A stretch of 64,000 nt of DNA from Verrucomicrobiota bacterium (GCA_030601755.1 JAUWBF010000010.1:1-64000), one strand, 5' to 3'; shown: positions 24,282 through 33,496, counted from the first letter of the stretch. Notes: generated by a model from the sequence alone, not told the origin. Numbers and translations: made by a program.

Positions 24282-24857
24282 ATGCCCTCCGCCGAACAAT
24301 TTCCCGCCCACGCCGACCTGGCCTCCGTGCTCGTGACCGAGGCCGACATTCGCAAGCGAGTCCGCAAGATGGGCAAGGAGATCAGCGCCCTCTACGGCGA
24401 CGAGGAGATCACGGTGATCTCGCTGATCAACGGCGCGGTGCTCTTCACCGCCGACCTGCTGCGCGAGATCACCAACCCGGTGCGCCTCGACTGCATCCGC
24501 ATCTCCAGCTACCGCAACGAGACGACGTCCAACGGCAAACCGCAGGTGCTCGGCAGCCTCACGCTCGACATCGCCAACCGCCACGTGCTGCTGATCGACG
24601 ACATCCTCGACACGGGCAAGACGCTCTCGGTGGTCGTGTCGTTGATCCACAAGCTCAACCCCGCCAGCGTGCGCACCTGCGTGCTGCTCGACAAACGCGG
24701 CCGCCGCGAGGTGGAGTTCGAGAGCGACTTGGTGGGCTTCCAGATTCCGGACAAGTTCGTCGTGGGCTACGGTCTCGATTTCGCCGAGCGCTACCGCAAC
24801 CTGCCCTGCATCGGCGTGCTCAAGCCCAACCTGCAAAACCCGCCCGAGTGGGCCTGA
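24282..24857 (+). CDS. hpt: Hypoxanthine phosphoribosyltransferase
   Basis: The 191-aa purine-salvage enzyme makes IMP or GMP from hypoxanthine or guanine and PRPP. The PRPP motif VLLIDDILDTGKTL is at about 103-116, SLINGAVLFTADLL precedes it, and DLVGFQIPDKFVVGYGLD near the end forms the base pocket. Length is typical. It is transcribed alone, divergent from the ABC genes and convergent with the LysM lipoprotein gene. Confidence 0.95.
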   Translation: MPSAEQFPAHADLASVLVTEADIRKRVRKMGKEISALYGDEEITVISLINGAVLFTADLLREITNPVRLDCIRISSYRNETTSNGKPQVLGSLTLDIANRHVLLIDDILDTGKTLSVVVSLIHKLNPASVRTCVLLDKRGRREVEFESDLVGFQIPDKFVVGYGLDFAERYRNLPCIGVLKPNLQNPPEWA

Positions 24858-24945
24858 GCGGCGGGTCGCGGCGAAGTCGTAAGCTTGATGCGTGAAATGC
24901 GTTGAGCGCGGTGGACGCGTGGCTCGCAACGCGTGAGAGCGGCGC

Positions 24946-25782
24946 TTACTGCGGAATCTTCAGCACCATGCCGATGCTGATCGAACGCTCGTCGGGCATG
25001 ACGTCGCGGTTGGCCGTGTAGATCTCGCGCCAACGTGAACCGCTGCCGTAGTAGCGCACGGCCAGGTTGTAGAGCGTGTCGCCTTTGACCACGGTGTGCC
25101 GGCGGAAATTGCCGGACAACACCGGCGTCGGCGCGGGAGTCGGCGCAACCGTCGGCGGTGGCGTCGGACGCGGCGCGATCGCCACGGGGGCCTGCGGCGT
25201 CTCCACGGGCACGGGTTGCACCGGAACCAACGCGTGTTGCGAAGGCTCGATCACCGCGATGGTGCCGCCGGTGTTGCGCGTCGCGTCGAGCAAGGCCTGA
25301 CGCGCCTCGGAGAGCTGTTCCTTGAGCAGCAGGTTTTCGCGCTGGAGTTTGTCGAGCGTGTCGTAGGCGTCGGAGCGGATGGCCTGGTTTTCCAACGGCT
25401 GCGCGGGCAGCGTGCGTGCGAACTCCCGAGTCGCGGCCTCGATCTGTTGGCGCACGAGGTCGGCCTGCTGGCTGTTGGGCTTGAGCTCGCGAAATTTGCG
25501 GTAGTGATAGATCGCGGCGATCGGGTCCTTAATGTGCTTCTGGTAGAGAATCGCCGCCTCAAGATGCGACTCCGGCGCGCCCTCGCCACGCTCGGCGATG
25601 ACTTTGAGAAAGGCCGCCAGCGCCTCCTGGTTACGGTCTTGGCGCAGCAATTCCTTGCCCCGGCGGTAGTCGCGATCCTCCACCTCGGGAGTGAATACCT
25701 TGGGATCGCGCGGCACACACCCCGTCGCCCAGAAAAGCGACGCAAGCGCGACTAATAGCAGCGAACAGGACCGGAACCACAT
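24946..25782 (-). CDS. LysM-domain lipoprotein
   Basis: The 278-aa lipoprotein has a signal peptide with lipobox FWATGC. TPR-like helices follow (about 35-110, YRRGKELLRQDRNQEALAAF), then a short coiled coil (KLQRENLLLKEQLSEARQAL, about 140-160), a Pro-rich linker (about 180-220) and a C-terminal LysM domain (VVKGDTLYNLAVRYYGSG, ending GMVLKIPQ). LysM binds peptidoglycan, so the protein probably bridges membrane and wall. ATG at 25782 begins the signal peptide. The closest recognisable layout is a cell-division or wall-scaffold protein; no name can be assigned. Confidence 0.8.
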   Translation of the reverse strand: MWFRSCSLLLVALASLFWATGCVPRDPKVFTPEVEDRDYRRGKELLRQDRNQEALAAFLKVIAERGEGAPESHLEAAILYQKHIKDPIAAIYHYRKFRELKPNSQQADLVRQQIEAATREFARTLPAQPLENQAIRSDAYDTLDKLQRENLLLKEQLSEARQALLDATRNTGGTIAVIEPSQHALVPVQPVPVETPQAPVAIAPRPTPPPTVAPTPAPTPVLSGNFRRHTVVKGDTLYNLAVRYYGSGSRWREIYTANRDVMPDERSISIGMVLKIPQ

Positions 25783-25860
25783 GGAGGGACAGGGGAAATG
25801 GATTGAACGGAAAACAGTTGCTCCTAAGTCTCCCAACCCCTTTCCCGACTCAAACCCTAA

Positions 25861-26850
25861 ATGGCTCTTTCGACCAAAACCATCCTCGCCCGGGCCCGCG
25901 CCTGCCTGCGCATCGAACAAGCCGCCATCACGGCCACCCGTGATGGTCTCGACGAGGGTTTTGCCGACGTCGCCCGCCTCGTCCACCAAGCCATCGGCGA
26001 GGGTCGCAAGCTCATCTTCACCGGCGTCGGCAAGTCCGCGCACATCTGCCAAAAACTCGCCGGCACCTTCAACAGCACCGGCGCGCCGTCCTGCTTCCTC
26101 GACGCCACCGCCGCGCTGCACGGCGATCTCGGCGTCTGCTCGGAGGGCGACGTCGCCATCGTGCTGAGCAACAGCGGCCAGTCCGACGAGATCCTCCGGC
26201 TTGTCACCATGCTGAAGCGCTTCGGCGTGCACCTCGTCGGCTTCACCAGCAACCCCGACTCCGAACTCGCCCGCCACGCCGACCTCGCCCTGCTCTACCG
26301 CGTGCCCGAGGAGGCCTGCCCGCTCAAGCTCGCCCCGACCGCCAGCACCACCGCGGCCCTCGCGCTCGGCGACGCGCTCGCCATGGTGTTGCTCGAGGCC
26401 CGCGGACTCACCCGCGACGACTTCGCCCGCTTCCACCCCGCCGGCAACCTCGGCCGCGTTCTCCTCCTGCGCGTCAGCGACATCATGCGCACCGGGGACC
26501 GCCTCTGCGTCGGCCCGGACAACATCACCCTGCAGGACGCCATCCTCCGCATGACCAAGGCCAAGAGCGGCAGCATCGCCCTCGTGCAACCGCGCACCGG
26601 CAAGCTCACCGGCATCCTCACCGACGGCGATTTCCGACGCGGCGCGCTCACCGGCCCCGGCTTCCTCGACCGCCCCGTTTCCAATTTCATGACCAAAGGA
26701 CCCAAAACCGTGTCCGCCGACGCACTCGGCGTCGACGCGCTCCGCCTGTTCGAAGCTCACAAGATCGACGACCTCATCGTCGTCGACACCAAGGGGAAAC
26801 CCGTCGGCCTCGTCGACGGACAGGACCTGCCAAAATTGAAAATCGTATGA
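25861..26850 (+). CDS. kdsD: Arabinose-5-phosphate isomerase (KpsF/GutQ family)
   Basis: The 329-aa enzyme makes arabinose-5-P from ribulose-5-P, the first step to Kdo in LPS. It has an N-terminal SIS domain (about 30-180; GVGKSAHICQKLAGTFNSTG, then NSGQSDEI) and two CBS domains (about 205-329). The HPAGNLGR motif between them is typical. The neighbouring rpe makes the same substrate pool, and kdsC lies at 36.7 kb. The stop overlaps the next start by four bases (ATGA). Confidence 0.94.
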   Translation: MALSTKTILARARACLRIEQAAITATRDGLDEGFADVARLVHQAIGEGRKLIFTGVGKSAHICQKLAGTFNSTGAPSCFLDATAALHGDLGVCSEGDVAIVLSNSGQSDEILRLVTMLKRFGVHLVGFTSNPDSELARHADLALLYRVPEEACPLKLAPTASTTAALALGDALAMVLLEARGLTRDDFARFHPAGNLGRVLLLRVSDIMRTGDRLCVGPDNITLQDAILRMTKAKSGSIALVQPRTGKLTGILTDGDFRRGALTGPGFLDRPVSNFMTKGPKTVSADALGVDALRLFEAHKIDDLIVVDTKGKPVGLVDGQDLPKLKIV

Positions 26851-28118
26851 GCGACACCCCCGTTCGAGTCGGCATCATCGGCATGGGCGGCTTTGCCGGC
26901 GCGCACCACCAAGCCCTGCTGAAACTGGAATCGCTTCGCCAATCGCGGCTGGTCTGCGCCTGCGATCCGCGGGCCGACGCCTTCGCCGAACAACAGGCCA
27001 AATGGCGTTTCACCGACCGCGGCGTGCGCGTGTTCACCGACTACCGCGACATGCTCGACGCCTGCGGGCACGAGCTCGACGTGCTCGTCATCCCCACTCC
27101 GATCACGCTCCACGCCGAGATGCACCGCGCCGGCGTCGAACGCGGCATCCCCGTCTATCTTGAAAAGCCCCCCACCCTCGACCCCGACGAACTCGAGGCC
27201 ATGATCGCGTGCGACGCGCAGGCGAAAAAAGCCACGCTCGTCAGCTTCAACTTCATCATCGAGAAACCCCGCCAGTCCCTCAAGGCCCGCCTGCTCGCCG
27301 GCGAGTTCGGACGCCTGCACGAGGCCCGGCTCAACGTGCGCTGGCCCCGCGCCACGAGCTACTTCACCCGCAACGACTGGGCCGGCCGGCTCCAGGGCGC
27401 GGACGGCCGCCTCATCCTCGATTCCTGCATGGGCAACGCCATGGCCCACTTCGTCCACAACCTGCTCTACTGGACCGGCGTCGACGGGCAGATGAACTGG
27501 GCCGACCTTCGCCAAGTCCGCGCCGAGCTCTACCGTGCGCATCGCATCGAGGGCGCCGACACCTTCTTCGTGCAGGCCGCCACCGCCGGCGACGTCGCCC
27601 TGCGCATCGCCCTCACCCACGCCTGCTCCGCCGAAACCTGCCAGGTCGAGGAGCTGCACTGTGCCAACGCCGTCATCCGCTATGTCGTGGGATCCCACTA
27701 CGAAATCCGCCGCGCCGACGGCACTGTCGAGCGCGAGCAACTTCCCCCCTTCGACTCGGTCGTCGACAACCACCTCGCCTACTACCGCTACCTACGCGGC
27801 GAGACCGACCGCCCCGCCACGCGCCTCGTGGACTCCCGCCCGTTCGTTCACATCAACAACCTCGCCTACGTCTCCACCGGCGCCATCACGACCTTCCCGG
27901 CCGACCGAACCAGCCTCGTGCGCAATCCGCAGGACAACGGCGAATACCACGAGGTCGAGGGCCTGGCCGCCGCGCTGAACGATTTCCTGGAAAAGGGCAC
28001 CTGGCCCTCGCCCGGGCTGTTCGGCCGCACCGCGTCCTCGCGCCTTGCCACGCCGGTGGATCTGCCCGCCACCCGCGATGTCGTCGAGCGCATGATCGCG
28101 CACAACGCGCCCGCCTGA
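26847..28118 (+). CDS. Gfo/Idh/MocA-family oxidoreductase
   Basis: The 423-aa protein begins with a Rossmann fold (VGIIGMGGFAGAHHQALLKL) and carries the family motif EKPPTLDPDELEAMI (about 110-125), whose lysine is usually catalytic. The C-terminal alpha/beta domain follows. Family members oxidise or isomerise sugars and cyclitols with NAD(P). The substrate is unknown. The four-base overlap with kdsD suggests joint expression, possibly for a surface sugar. Confidence 0.88.
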   Translation: MSDTPVRVGIIGMGGFAGAHHQALLKLESLRQSRLVCACDPRADAFAEQQAKWRFTDRGVRVFTDYRDMLDACGHELDVLVIPTPITLHAEMHRAGVERGIPVYLEKPPTLDPDELEAMIACDAQAKKATLVSFNFIIEKPRQSLKARLLAGEFGRLHEARLNVRWPRATSYFTRNDWAGRLQGADGRLILDSCMGNAMAHFVHNLLYWTGVDGQMNWADLRQVRAELYRAHRIEGADTFFVQAATAGDVALRIALTHACSAETCQVEELHCANAVIRYVVGSHYEIRRADGTVEREQLPPFDSVVDNHLAYYRYLRGETDRPATRLVDSRPFVHINNLAYVSTGAITTFPADRTSLVRNPQDNGEYHEVEGLAAALNDFLEKGTWPSPGLFGRTASSRLATPVDLPATRDVVERMIAHNAPA

Positions 28119-28220
28119 ACCGGGCGGGCGTCGCCCTGCGCAACGATTGGCATTTTCCGCGCACATCGGCATTTTGGGTCGTTCACGCCCAGACGCTTTG
28201 CTCCAATCATCGACCTGACC

Positions 28221-29861
28221 ATGGCCACTCCCGAGTTCACCTACCAAGACACCTTCGCCCTCGGCGCCGACGAGACCGAATACCGCCTCCTGTCCAAGGA
28301 AGGCGTCTCGACCGCCACCTTCGAGGGTCAGGAAATCCTCAAGGTCGCCCCCGAGGCCCTCGCCTACCTCGCGCAAAACGCCTTCCACGACTGCTCGTTC
28401 ATGCTGCGCCCAGCGCACCTCAAGCAGGTCCGCGCCATCCTCGACGACCCCGAGGCCTCCGAGAACGACCGCTACGTCGCCCTCACCCTGCTCAAGAACG
28501 CCGAGATCGCCGCGCAAGGCATCCTCCCCTTCTGCCAAGACACCGGCACCGCCATCATCATGGGCAAGAAAGGCCAGCAGGTCTGGACCGGCGCCGACGA
28601 CGCCGCCTACCTTTCCAAGGGCGTCTACGAGTGCTACACCAAGGAAAACCTCCGCTACTCCCAGACCGCGCCGCTGGACATGTATCGCGAGACCAACACC
28701 GGCACCAACCTCCCCGCGCAGATCGACCTCTACGCCACCAAGGGGGCCGAATACAAATTCCTCTTCGTCGCCAAGGGCGGCGGCTCGGCCAACAAGACCT
28801 TCCTTTACCAAGAGACCAAGGCGCTGCTGAACCCCAAGAGCCTCGAGAAGTTCTTCCTCGACAAGATGAAGACCCTCGGCACCGCCGCCTGCCCGCCCTA
28901 CCACCTCACCTTCGTGATCGGCGGCACCTCGGCCGAGACCTGCCTCAAGACCGTCAAGCTCGCCTCGACCAAATACTACGACGCGCTCCCCACCACCGGC
29001 AACGAGCACGGCCGCGCCTTCCGCGACATCGAGGCCGAGAAGCTCGTGCTCAAGCTCGCCCAGACCACCGGCATCGGCGCCCAGTTCGGCGGCAAATACT
29101 TCGCCCTCGACGTTCGCGTCGTCCGCCTGCCCCGCCACGGTGCCTCCTGCCCCGTCGGCATCGGCGTCTCCTGCTCGGCCGACCGCAACATCAAGGCCAA
29201 GATCAACCGGGACGGCATCTGGCTGGAAAAGATGGAGACCAACCCCGGCCGTCTCATCCCCGACGAACTCCGCCAGCTCAAGGACGACCACGTCGTGCGC
29301 ATCGACCTCAACCAGCCGATGCCCGCCATCCTCGCCGAGCTCAGCAAGCACCCCGTCACCACCCGCGTGTTGCTCAACGGCCCGCTCGTCGTCGCCCGCG
29401 ACATCGCCCACGCCAAGTTGAAGGAGCGCATCGACGCCGGCCAAGGCCTGCCCGACTACATCAAAAATCACCCGGTCTATTACGCCGGCCCCGCCAAGAC
29501 GCCGGTCGGCTACGCCTCCGGTAGTTTCGGACCCACGACGGCCGGCCGCATGGACAGCTATGTCGACCTCTTCCAGGAAAACGGCGGCTCCATGATCATG
29601 CTCGCCAAGGGCAACCGCTCCAAGGCCGTGACCGACGCCTGCAAAAAACACGGCGGCTTCTACCTCGGCTCGATCGGCGGTCCCGCCGCCATCCTCGCGA
29701 AGAACAACATCAAGAAGGTCGAGGTTCTCGAGTATCCCGAGCTGGGCATGGAGGCGGTCTGGAAGATCGAGGTCGAGGACTTCCCCGCCTTCATCCTCGT
29801 CGACGACAAGGGCAACGATTTCTTCGTCAACGGCTGCGGCGCCTGCGTGCCCGGCAAGTAA
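28221..29861 (+). CDS. Fumarate hydratase, class I (Fe-S)
   Basis: The 546-aa enzyme hydrates fumarate to malate in the TCA cycle. It is the oxygen-sensitive 4Fe-4S type: cysteines are seen in [10 protein letters not shown], in [18 protein letters not shown], and [11 protein letters not shown] follows in the C-terminal beta domain. The last residues GCGACVPGK also fit. Length matches FumA/FumB, with both alpha and beta domains fused. It stands alone; the next gene is a transposase among repeats. Confidence 0.95.
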   Translation: MATPEFTYQDTFALGADETEYRLLSKEGVSTATFEGQEILKVAPEALAYLAQNAFHDCSFMLRPAHLKQVRAILDDPEASENDRYVALTLLKNAEIAAQGILPFCQDTGTAIIMGKKGQQVWTGADDAAYLSKGVYECYTKENLRYSQTAPLDMYRETNTGTNLPAQIDLYATKGAEYKFLFVAKGGGSANKTFLYQETKALLNPKSLEKFFLDKMKTLGTAACPPYHLTFVIGGTSAETCLKTVKLASTKYYDALPTTGNEHGRAFRDIEAEKLVLKLAQTTGIGAQFGGKYFALDVRVVRLPRHGASCPVGIGVSCSADRNIKAKINRDGIWLEKMETNPGRLIPDELRQLKDDHVVRIDLNQPMPAILAELSKHPVTTRVLLNGPLVVARDIAHAKLKERIDAGQGLPDYIKNHPVYYAGPAKTPVGYASGSFGPTTAGRMDSYVDLFQENGGSMIMLAKGNRSKAVTDACKKHGGFYLGSIGGPAAILAKNNIKKVEVLEYPELGMEAVWKIEVEDFPAFILVDDKGNDFFVNGCGACVPGK

Positions 29862-29879
29862 GCGCGCAGCCATTCGTAG

Positions 29880-30069
29880 CCCCGAGCGTGAGCTCGGGGA
29901 CGCGTCAGATCAGCGGGCATGGACGTCGTGGGATTTTGGCACCGTCGATCCCCGAGCTCACGCTCGGGGCCACGCGGAGAGTCAGGACCAGGCAAAGATT
30001 CCGAGCCATGAGCGAGAACCAGCCACTCCACGACATTTTAGGCTTGTGGCCCGAGGCGTGAGCCGAGGG
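29880..30069. repeat. REP cluster upstream of the RAYT gene (three palindromes)
   Basis: Three 8-4-8 palindromes occur: 29880-29899 (CCCCGAGC-GTGA-GCTCGGGG), 29950-29969 (the same stem with loop TCAC, so inverted) and 30050-30069 (a variant CCCGAGGC-GTGA-GCCGAGGG). The alternating orientation is the layout of bacterial interspersed mosaic elements. The interval 29862-30079 contains no gene. Confidence 0.85.
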
Positions 30070-30079
30070 ACTCCGTCGC

Positions 30080-30616
30080 ATGCCCTTCGCTCCCAAGTCG
30101 AAACTCCCTCGACTTGAACGGCAGTGGTATCGCGGCCGGGCCGCCGTGCTCTGGACGCACACGCTCCACGACCGCGCCACCGGTTGGCTGACTCCGGATT
30201 TCCATCATCGTTTTCGGGAAATCCTTTTGCACACCTGCACCCGACATGACCTCACGTGCCCCGCCTATGTGCTGATGCCCGACCACTGGCACCTGCTTTG
30301 GCTCGGTGAGTCCGAAACCTCCGATCAACTGCAGGCGACCAAGTTTTTGCGCGAGCACCTCACCCCGGTTTTATCTCCCCACCGTTTGCAGCCGCAGGCC
30401 CACGACCACGTGCTGCGCGAGGAGGAACGCGCCCGCGACGCCATTCGTTCGGCCGGTCATTACATCTTTGAGAACCCGGTGCGGGCCGGGCTGACCGAAG
30501 ATTGGAAAACCTGGTCTTACATCGGCGCGATGGTCGTCGGTTACCCGCGGCTCGATCCACGAGACGAAGACCACTGGGAGCGCTTCTGGAGAATCCACGC
30601 CAGAACCACGGAGTAA
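30080..30616 (+). CDS. REP-associated tyrosine transposase (RAYT, Y1/IS200-like)
   Basis: The 178-aa product is a single-domain HUH endonuclease. The metal motif is MPDHWHLLW (His69, His71), and the likely nucleophile is Tyr128 in HYIFENPVRAGL, the typical RAYT ending. RAYTs are domesticated IS200/IS605 relatives that cut REP palindromes. This one is flanked on both sides by REP palindromes, strongly suggesting they are its substrate. The gene looks intact. The ATG at 30080 is 10 bp past the nearest palindrome. Confidence 0.92.
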   Translation: MPFAPKSKLPRLERQWYRGRAAVLWTHTLHDRATGWLTPDFHHRFREILLHTCTRHDLTCPAYVLMPDHWHLLWLGESETSDQLQATKFLREHLTPVLSPHRLQPQAHDHVLREEERARDAIRSAGHYIFENPVRAGLTEDWKTWSYIGAMVVGYPRLDPRDEDHWERFWRIHARTTE

Positions 30617-30625
30617 ACGCGTTCT

Positions 30626-30747
30626 CCCCGGGCTCACGCCCGGGGCCACATCAGCCAACTCCACTCTCGTGGCACGAGGCGTGAGCCGAGTGATTCGCGT
30701 GTGCAGCCTGCCTTCTCCAAACTCCCTCTCCGAGCTCACGCTCGGAG
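30626..30747. repeat. REP cluster downstream of the RAYT gene (three palindromes)
   Basis: Palindromes at 30626-30645 (CCCCGGGC-TCAC-GCCCGGGG, perfect), 30673-30692 (CACGAGGC-GTGA-GCCGAGTG) and 30728-30747 (CTCCGAGC-TCAC-GCTCGGAG, perfect) alternate in orientation, mirroring the upstream cluster. Stem sequence varies while the GTGA/TCAC loop is fixed. No gene is seen in 30617-30839. Confidence 0.85.
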
Positions 30748-30839
30748 CCACAGGATACTGGAGCCACTGGATGTGCGAAGCCACCGGAAGTCCGGAGCCA
30801 AACGATACGACACGTCGCCCTGCCCCACCCTGCACCCGA

Positions 30840-31256
30840 TTACTCCCCCGTCACCGTCACGATGATCTGACGCGTGTGCGGCGCGTCGCGGTGCTCCCAC
30901 AGGTAGATACCCTGCCAGGTGCCGAGCAGCATGCGGCCGCCGCCGATGGGCACGGTCTCGCTCGTGCGGGTGAGCGCCATCTTGATGTGGCTCGGCATGT
31001 CGTCCGGTCCCTCCATGGTGTGCTCGAAGTCGGGATCGTTCTCCGGCACCAACCGCGACAACCACCGGTGCAGATCGCGCCGCGCGGTCGGGTCGGCGTT
31101 TTCCATGATGACCAGCGAGCAGCTGGTGTGACGGCAGAACACGTTGACGAGCCCTGTTTTCACACCGCTGCGCGCAACCTCGTGCTCCACCTCGCCGGTG
31201 ATTTCGCGCAGCCCTTGGCCGCGCGATGAAAACGTAAGGACCGCCTGATGCGTCAT
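30840..31256 (-). CDS. YjbQ-family protein (secondary thiamine-phosphate synthase type)
   Basis: The 138-aa product is a compact single-domain protein with the UPF0047/YjbQ signatures VNVFCRHTSCSLVIMENADP, MPSHIKMAL and GTWQGIYLWEHRD. YjbQ proteins show weak thiamine-phosphate synthase activity; the true role is unsettled. ATG at 31256 begins the conserved fold; an in-frame start at 31355 would overlap the upstream gene. It is 43 bp downstream of the sigma-factor partner gene. Confidence 0.9.
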   Translation of the reverse strand: MTHQAVLTFSSRGQGLREITGEVEHEVARSGVKTGLVNVFCRHTSCSLVIMENADPTARRDLHRWLSRLVPENDPDFEHTMEGPDDMPSHIKMALTRTSETVPIGGGRMLLGTWQGIYLWEHRDAPHTRQIIVTVTGE

Positions 31257-31299
31257 CGTCGCCAAGTGGCTTCGTCGGAGTCGTCCGCGCGGGACAAAC

Positions 31300-32238
31300 T
31301 CAGAAGCTGATCGAGAGGCGGTCGCCGCCCACGCCGAGGCGCGAGGCCGAGGCATAAAGGATGTCGTCGTTGAGACGACCGGCCTGCTCGCGGGCGATGT
31401 TGGCCGAGACTTGGGCGGTCTCGCTGTCCTCAGCGGACTTGACCAGCGCCAGCAGACGGGCGTTGCGCGGAGACATTTCCGGGACCGTCGCGGAGGCCGG
31501 CTCGACGGTCGCCGAAGCCGCGGCCAGCGTCACCTCCGGAGCCGGCGACTCCACGGTGATGTCGACGGTCGGCAGGCGGACCAGCTCGGGATTGGCCTTG
31601 AGGGCGGCCGCGAGGTTGTCGGCGATGAAGCGTTGGGAGGGAGAGCGTTCGCCCGCGGAGCGAACAGCGTCGTCGCGGAGCAGGCCGACTCCGGGCAAAA
31701 GGGACGCGAGCGCGACGGCGGGCTCCGGCGAGGCGACGATCTCGGGCGCGAGCGGGGCGATCGGGCTGTTGTCGTCGGCTGCAACCGGCGCCGGGTCGGC
31801 GACTTCGGCAACCATCACCGGCACCTGCCCGGAAAGGCCGTCCAGCGGCGAAGGCACGTCGGCGGTCTCGGAAGCGATCTCGATGCTCGTGGCGGACTCG
31901 TTGGCGGCGGCGACCACGGGTTCGGCCGGCGTGTCATTGGCCGCGAAAACCGGCGCGGGCGTGTCCCCGGCGTCGGGCGCCCAGCCGATGGTCTGGTAGG
32001 AGACGGCGGCGAGGGCGAGCGCGGCGGCCGCGCCGGCGGGCAGGCCGACGGGGGCGAGTTTGCGACTCCAGATGGACAGGCCGAGCCACCAAGGGCGGGG
32101 TTCGATGGTGGCGGCGAGTTGTTTTCGACGAAGCTCCCGGTCGAATTGCGCCCAAAATTCGGGTTGCGGCCGCTCGGCGCGCTTGAGGCGAAGCAGTTCT
32201 TCCAAGGTCGGCTTGTTGGAGGAGTCGGGATTCGTCAT
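31300..32238 (-). CDS. Membrane partner of ECF sigma factor (putative anti-sigma)
   Basis: The 312-aa product has a short cytoplasmic N-terminus (about 1-60, LEELLRLKRAERPQPEFWAQ), one transmembrane helix (about 62-85) and a long Ala/Pro/Val-rich acidic extracytoplasmic region. Its start overlaps the sigma-factor stop by four bases (ATGA), the usual place for an anti-sigma factor. The classic zinc-binding HxxxCxxC motif is absent, so the inhibitory mechanism, if any, differs. Assignment is by position and topology only. Confidence 0.55.
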   Translation of the reverse strand: MTNPDSSNKPTLEELLRLKRAERPQPEFWAQFDRELRRKQLAATIEPRPWWLGLSIWSRKLAPVGLPAGAAAALALAAVSYQTIGWAPDAGDTPAPVFAANDTPAEPVVAAANESATSIEIASETADVPSPLDGLSGQVPVMVAEVADPAPVAADDNSPIAPLAPEIVASPEPAVALASLLPGVGLLRDDAVRSAGERSPSQRFIADNLAAALKANPELVRLPTVDITVESPAPEVTLAAASATVEPASATVPEMSPRNARLLALVKSAEDSETAQVSANIAREQAGRLNDDILYASASRLGVGGDRLSISF

Positions 32239-32870
32239 GCGTCGATGTAGGACTTTAACTCAGCTTGCAGCAATTGCTTGGCGTAGTGGAGCCGTGAACG
32301 AACGGTGCCGACGGAACACCCCGCCACTTCGGCGATTTCCTCGTGGGTGAGGCCGTCGATTTCATGAAGGGTGACCACGGTGCGATGCTTGATAGACAAC
32401 TTTTGCAGCGCCTCGTTCAATTTTTCCTGAAGTTCACTGACGAAGGCGGCGCGGTCGGCGGACTTTTTGTCGGTGAGTTGGTTGATCACTTCGCCGACGT
32501 GGTCCTCGTCGTGCAGCTTTTCAAAGCTGAAGAAGGAGCGCAGGCGGTTCTTGCGCAGGTGGGTGAGCGCGCCGTTGATGGCGATGCGGTAGAGCCAGGT
32601 GAAGAAGGCGGACTGGCCTTGGAAGCGGTTGATGGACTGGAAGGCCTTGATGAAGGCCTCCTGCGCCAAGTCGGAGGCGTCCTCGCGGTTGGAGGTGAGG
32701 TTGTAGAGCACGCCGAAGAGGCGCTCGCGGTATTTGAGGATCAGTTCGTCGAAGGCCGCGACGTCGCCGGCTTGCACGCGTTGCACCGCCTGCCAGTCCG
32801 AGTCGGCCTCGTGACGGCGCTCCGGCGACGCGACGAGCGTCTTGTCGATGGGTTTGCTGATGGTCGACAT
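32235..32870 (-). CDS. ECF-type RNA polymerase sigma factor (RpoE-like)
   Basis: The 211-aa protein has sigma region 2 (about 40-110; DLAQEAFIKAFQSINRFQGQ, then FFTWLYRIAINGALTHLRK) and region 4 (about 150-205; LTHEEIAEVAGCSVGTVRSR). Group-4 sigma factors direct RNA polymerase to a small regulon after release from a membrane anti-sigma factor. Envelope stress is the likely cue given the membrane partner downstream. The gene is divergent from cutA; the 120 bp between them probably hold its own promoter. Confidence 0.93.
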   Translation of the reverse strand: MSTISKPIDKTLVASPERRHEADSDWQAVQRVQAGDVAAFDELILKYRERLFGVLYNLTSNREDASDLAQEAFIKAFQSINRFQGQSAFFTWLYRIAINGALTHLRKNRLRSFFSFEKLHDEDHVGEVINQLTDKKSADRAAFVSELQEKLNEALQKLSIKHRTVVTLHEIDGLTHEEIAEVAGCSVGTVRSRLHYAKQLLQAELKSYIDA

Positions 32871-32990
32871 GGCGGCGGGAGGAGCACGCTAGCCGCGGCC
32901 CTCGCGCTGGCAAATCCAAAGCGGTCTTCCCGCGGGCGTTGCGTGCAGGGACCGCTTGCGCAACCGGACAAACGGGCCGATGCTGGGCCG

Positions 32991-33302
32991 ATGTTGATCG
33001 CTTGGACCACCGTTTCGCGGCCGACCACCGCCGACCAGCTCGCCGCCGGCGCGGTGGAGCAGGGTCTGGCCGTGTGCGCGCAGGTCGAGGGGCCGATCAC
33101 TTCCCACTATCGCTGGGAGGGCCGGCTCCAGCGCGACAGCGAATACCGGATCTGCTACAAGCTCATGCCCGACCAGCGGCGCGCCCTTGAGGCTTGGGTG
33201 CTGGCCCGCCATCCCTACGACACGCCGGAGTGGATCGTGATCGAGGCGGCCGGCGTCGGCGAAAAATACTTGTCATGGGCCTTGGCGAACTCTACTTCCT
33301 GA
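32991..33302 (+). CDS. cutA: CutA-like divalent-cation tolerance protein
   Basis: The 103-aa product shows the CutA1 fold: WTTVSRPTTADQLAAGAVEQ, CAQVEGPITSHYRWEGRLQ, and HPYDTPEWIVIEAAGVGEKY. It probably forms the stable trimer typical of the family. A role in copper or general cation tolerance is reported for E. coli but the mechanism is unclear. ATG at 32991 is chosen; longer upstream frames are antisense to the sigma gene. Confidence 0.93.
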   Translation: MLIAWTTVSRPTTADQLAAGAVEQGLAVCAQVEGPITSHYRWEGRLQRDSEYRICYKLMPDQRRALEAWVLARHPYDTPEWIVIEAAGVGEKYLSWALANSTS

Positions 33303-33340
33303 CCTTTTCGCAAAATCCACCATCAACCTTTTTATCCGTC

Positions 33341-33496
33341 ATGTCCCAGCACAAAAGCCTCCAAGGCCCCTCCGGCATCGTCGTTAAGCGCAACGTCCTG
33401 AAGCGCTTCGAGCGCGTCGCCATTCTCAAGAAGCGCGGCCAGTGGAACGAGGGCGAGCGCGTCATGGGTCTGCGCAAGACCAAGCCCGACGCCTGA
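33341..33496 (+). CDS. Small basic protein of the Verrucomicrobia/Chlamydiae type
   Basis: The 51-aa, Lys/Arg-rich product (SGIVVKRNVLKRFERVAILK, then RGQWNEGERVMGLRKTK) matches my memory of a short conserved family found in Verrucomicrobia and Chlamydiae and annotated only as small basic protein. Size and charge suggest RNA or ribosome binding; this is inference. It starts 38 bp after cutA and ends before a strong terminator, so it may be well expressed. It is one of the better lineage clues in the window. Confidence 0.8.
   Translation: MSQHKSLQGPSGIVVKRNVLKRFERVAILKKRGQWNEGERVMGLRKTKPDA

Noticed and set aside
27792-29873. Long minus-strand open frame antisense to fumarase
   Set aside because: No recognisable domain; fumarase on the plus strand is unambiguous.
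29862-30079. tRNA or small-RNA gene near the REP hairpins
   Set aside because: Hairpins are simple 8-4-8 palindromes; no cloverleaf or CCA end could be found.
30669-31229. Plus-strand frame over the REP cluster and YjbQ
   Set aside because: Its first part is palindromic repeat DNA and the rest is antisense to the yjbQ-type gene.
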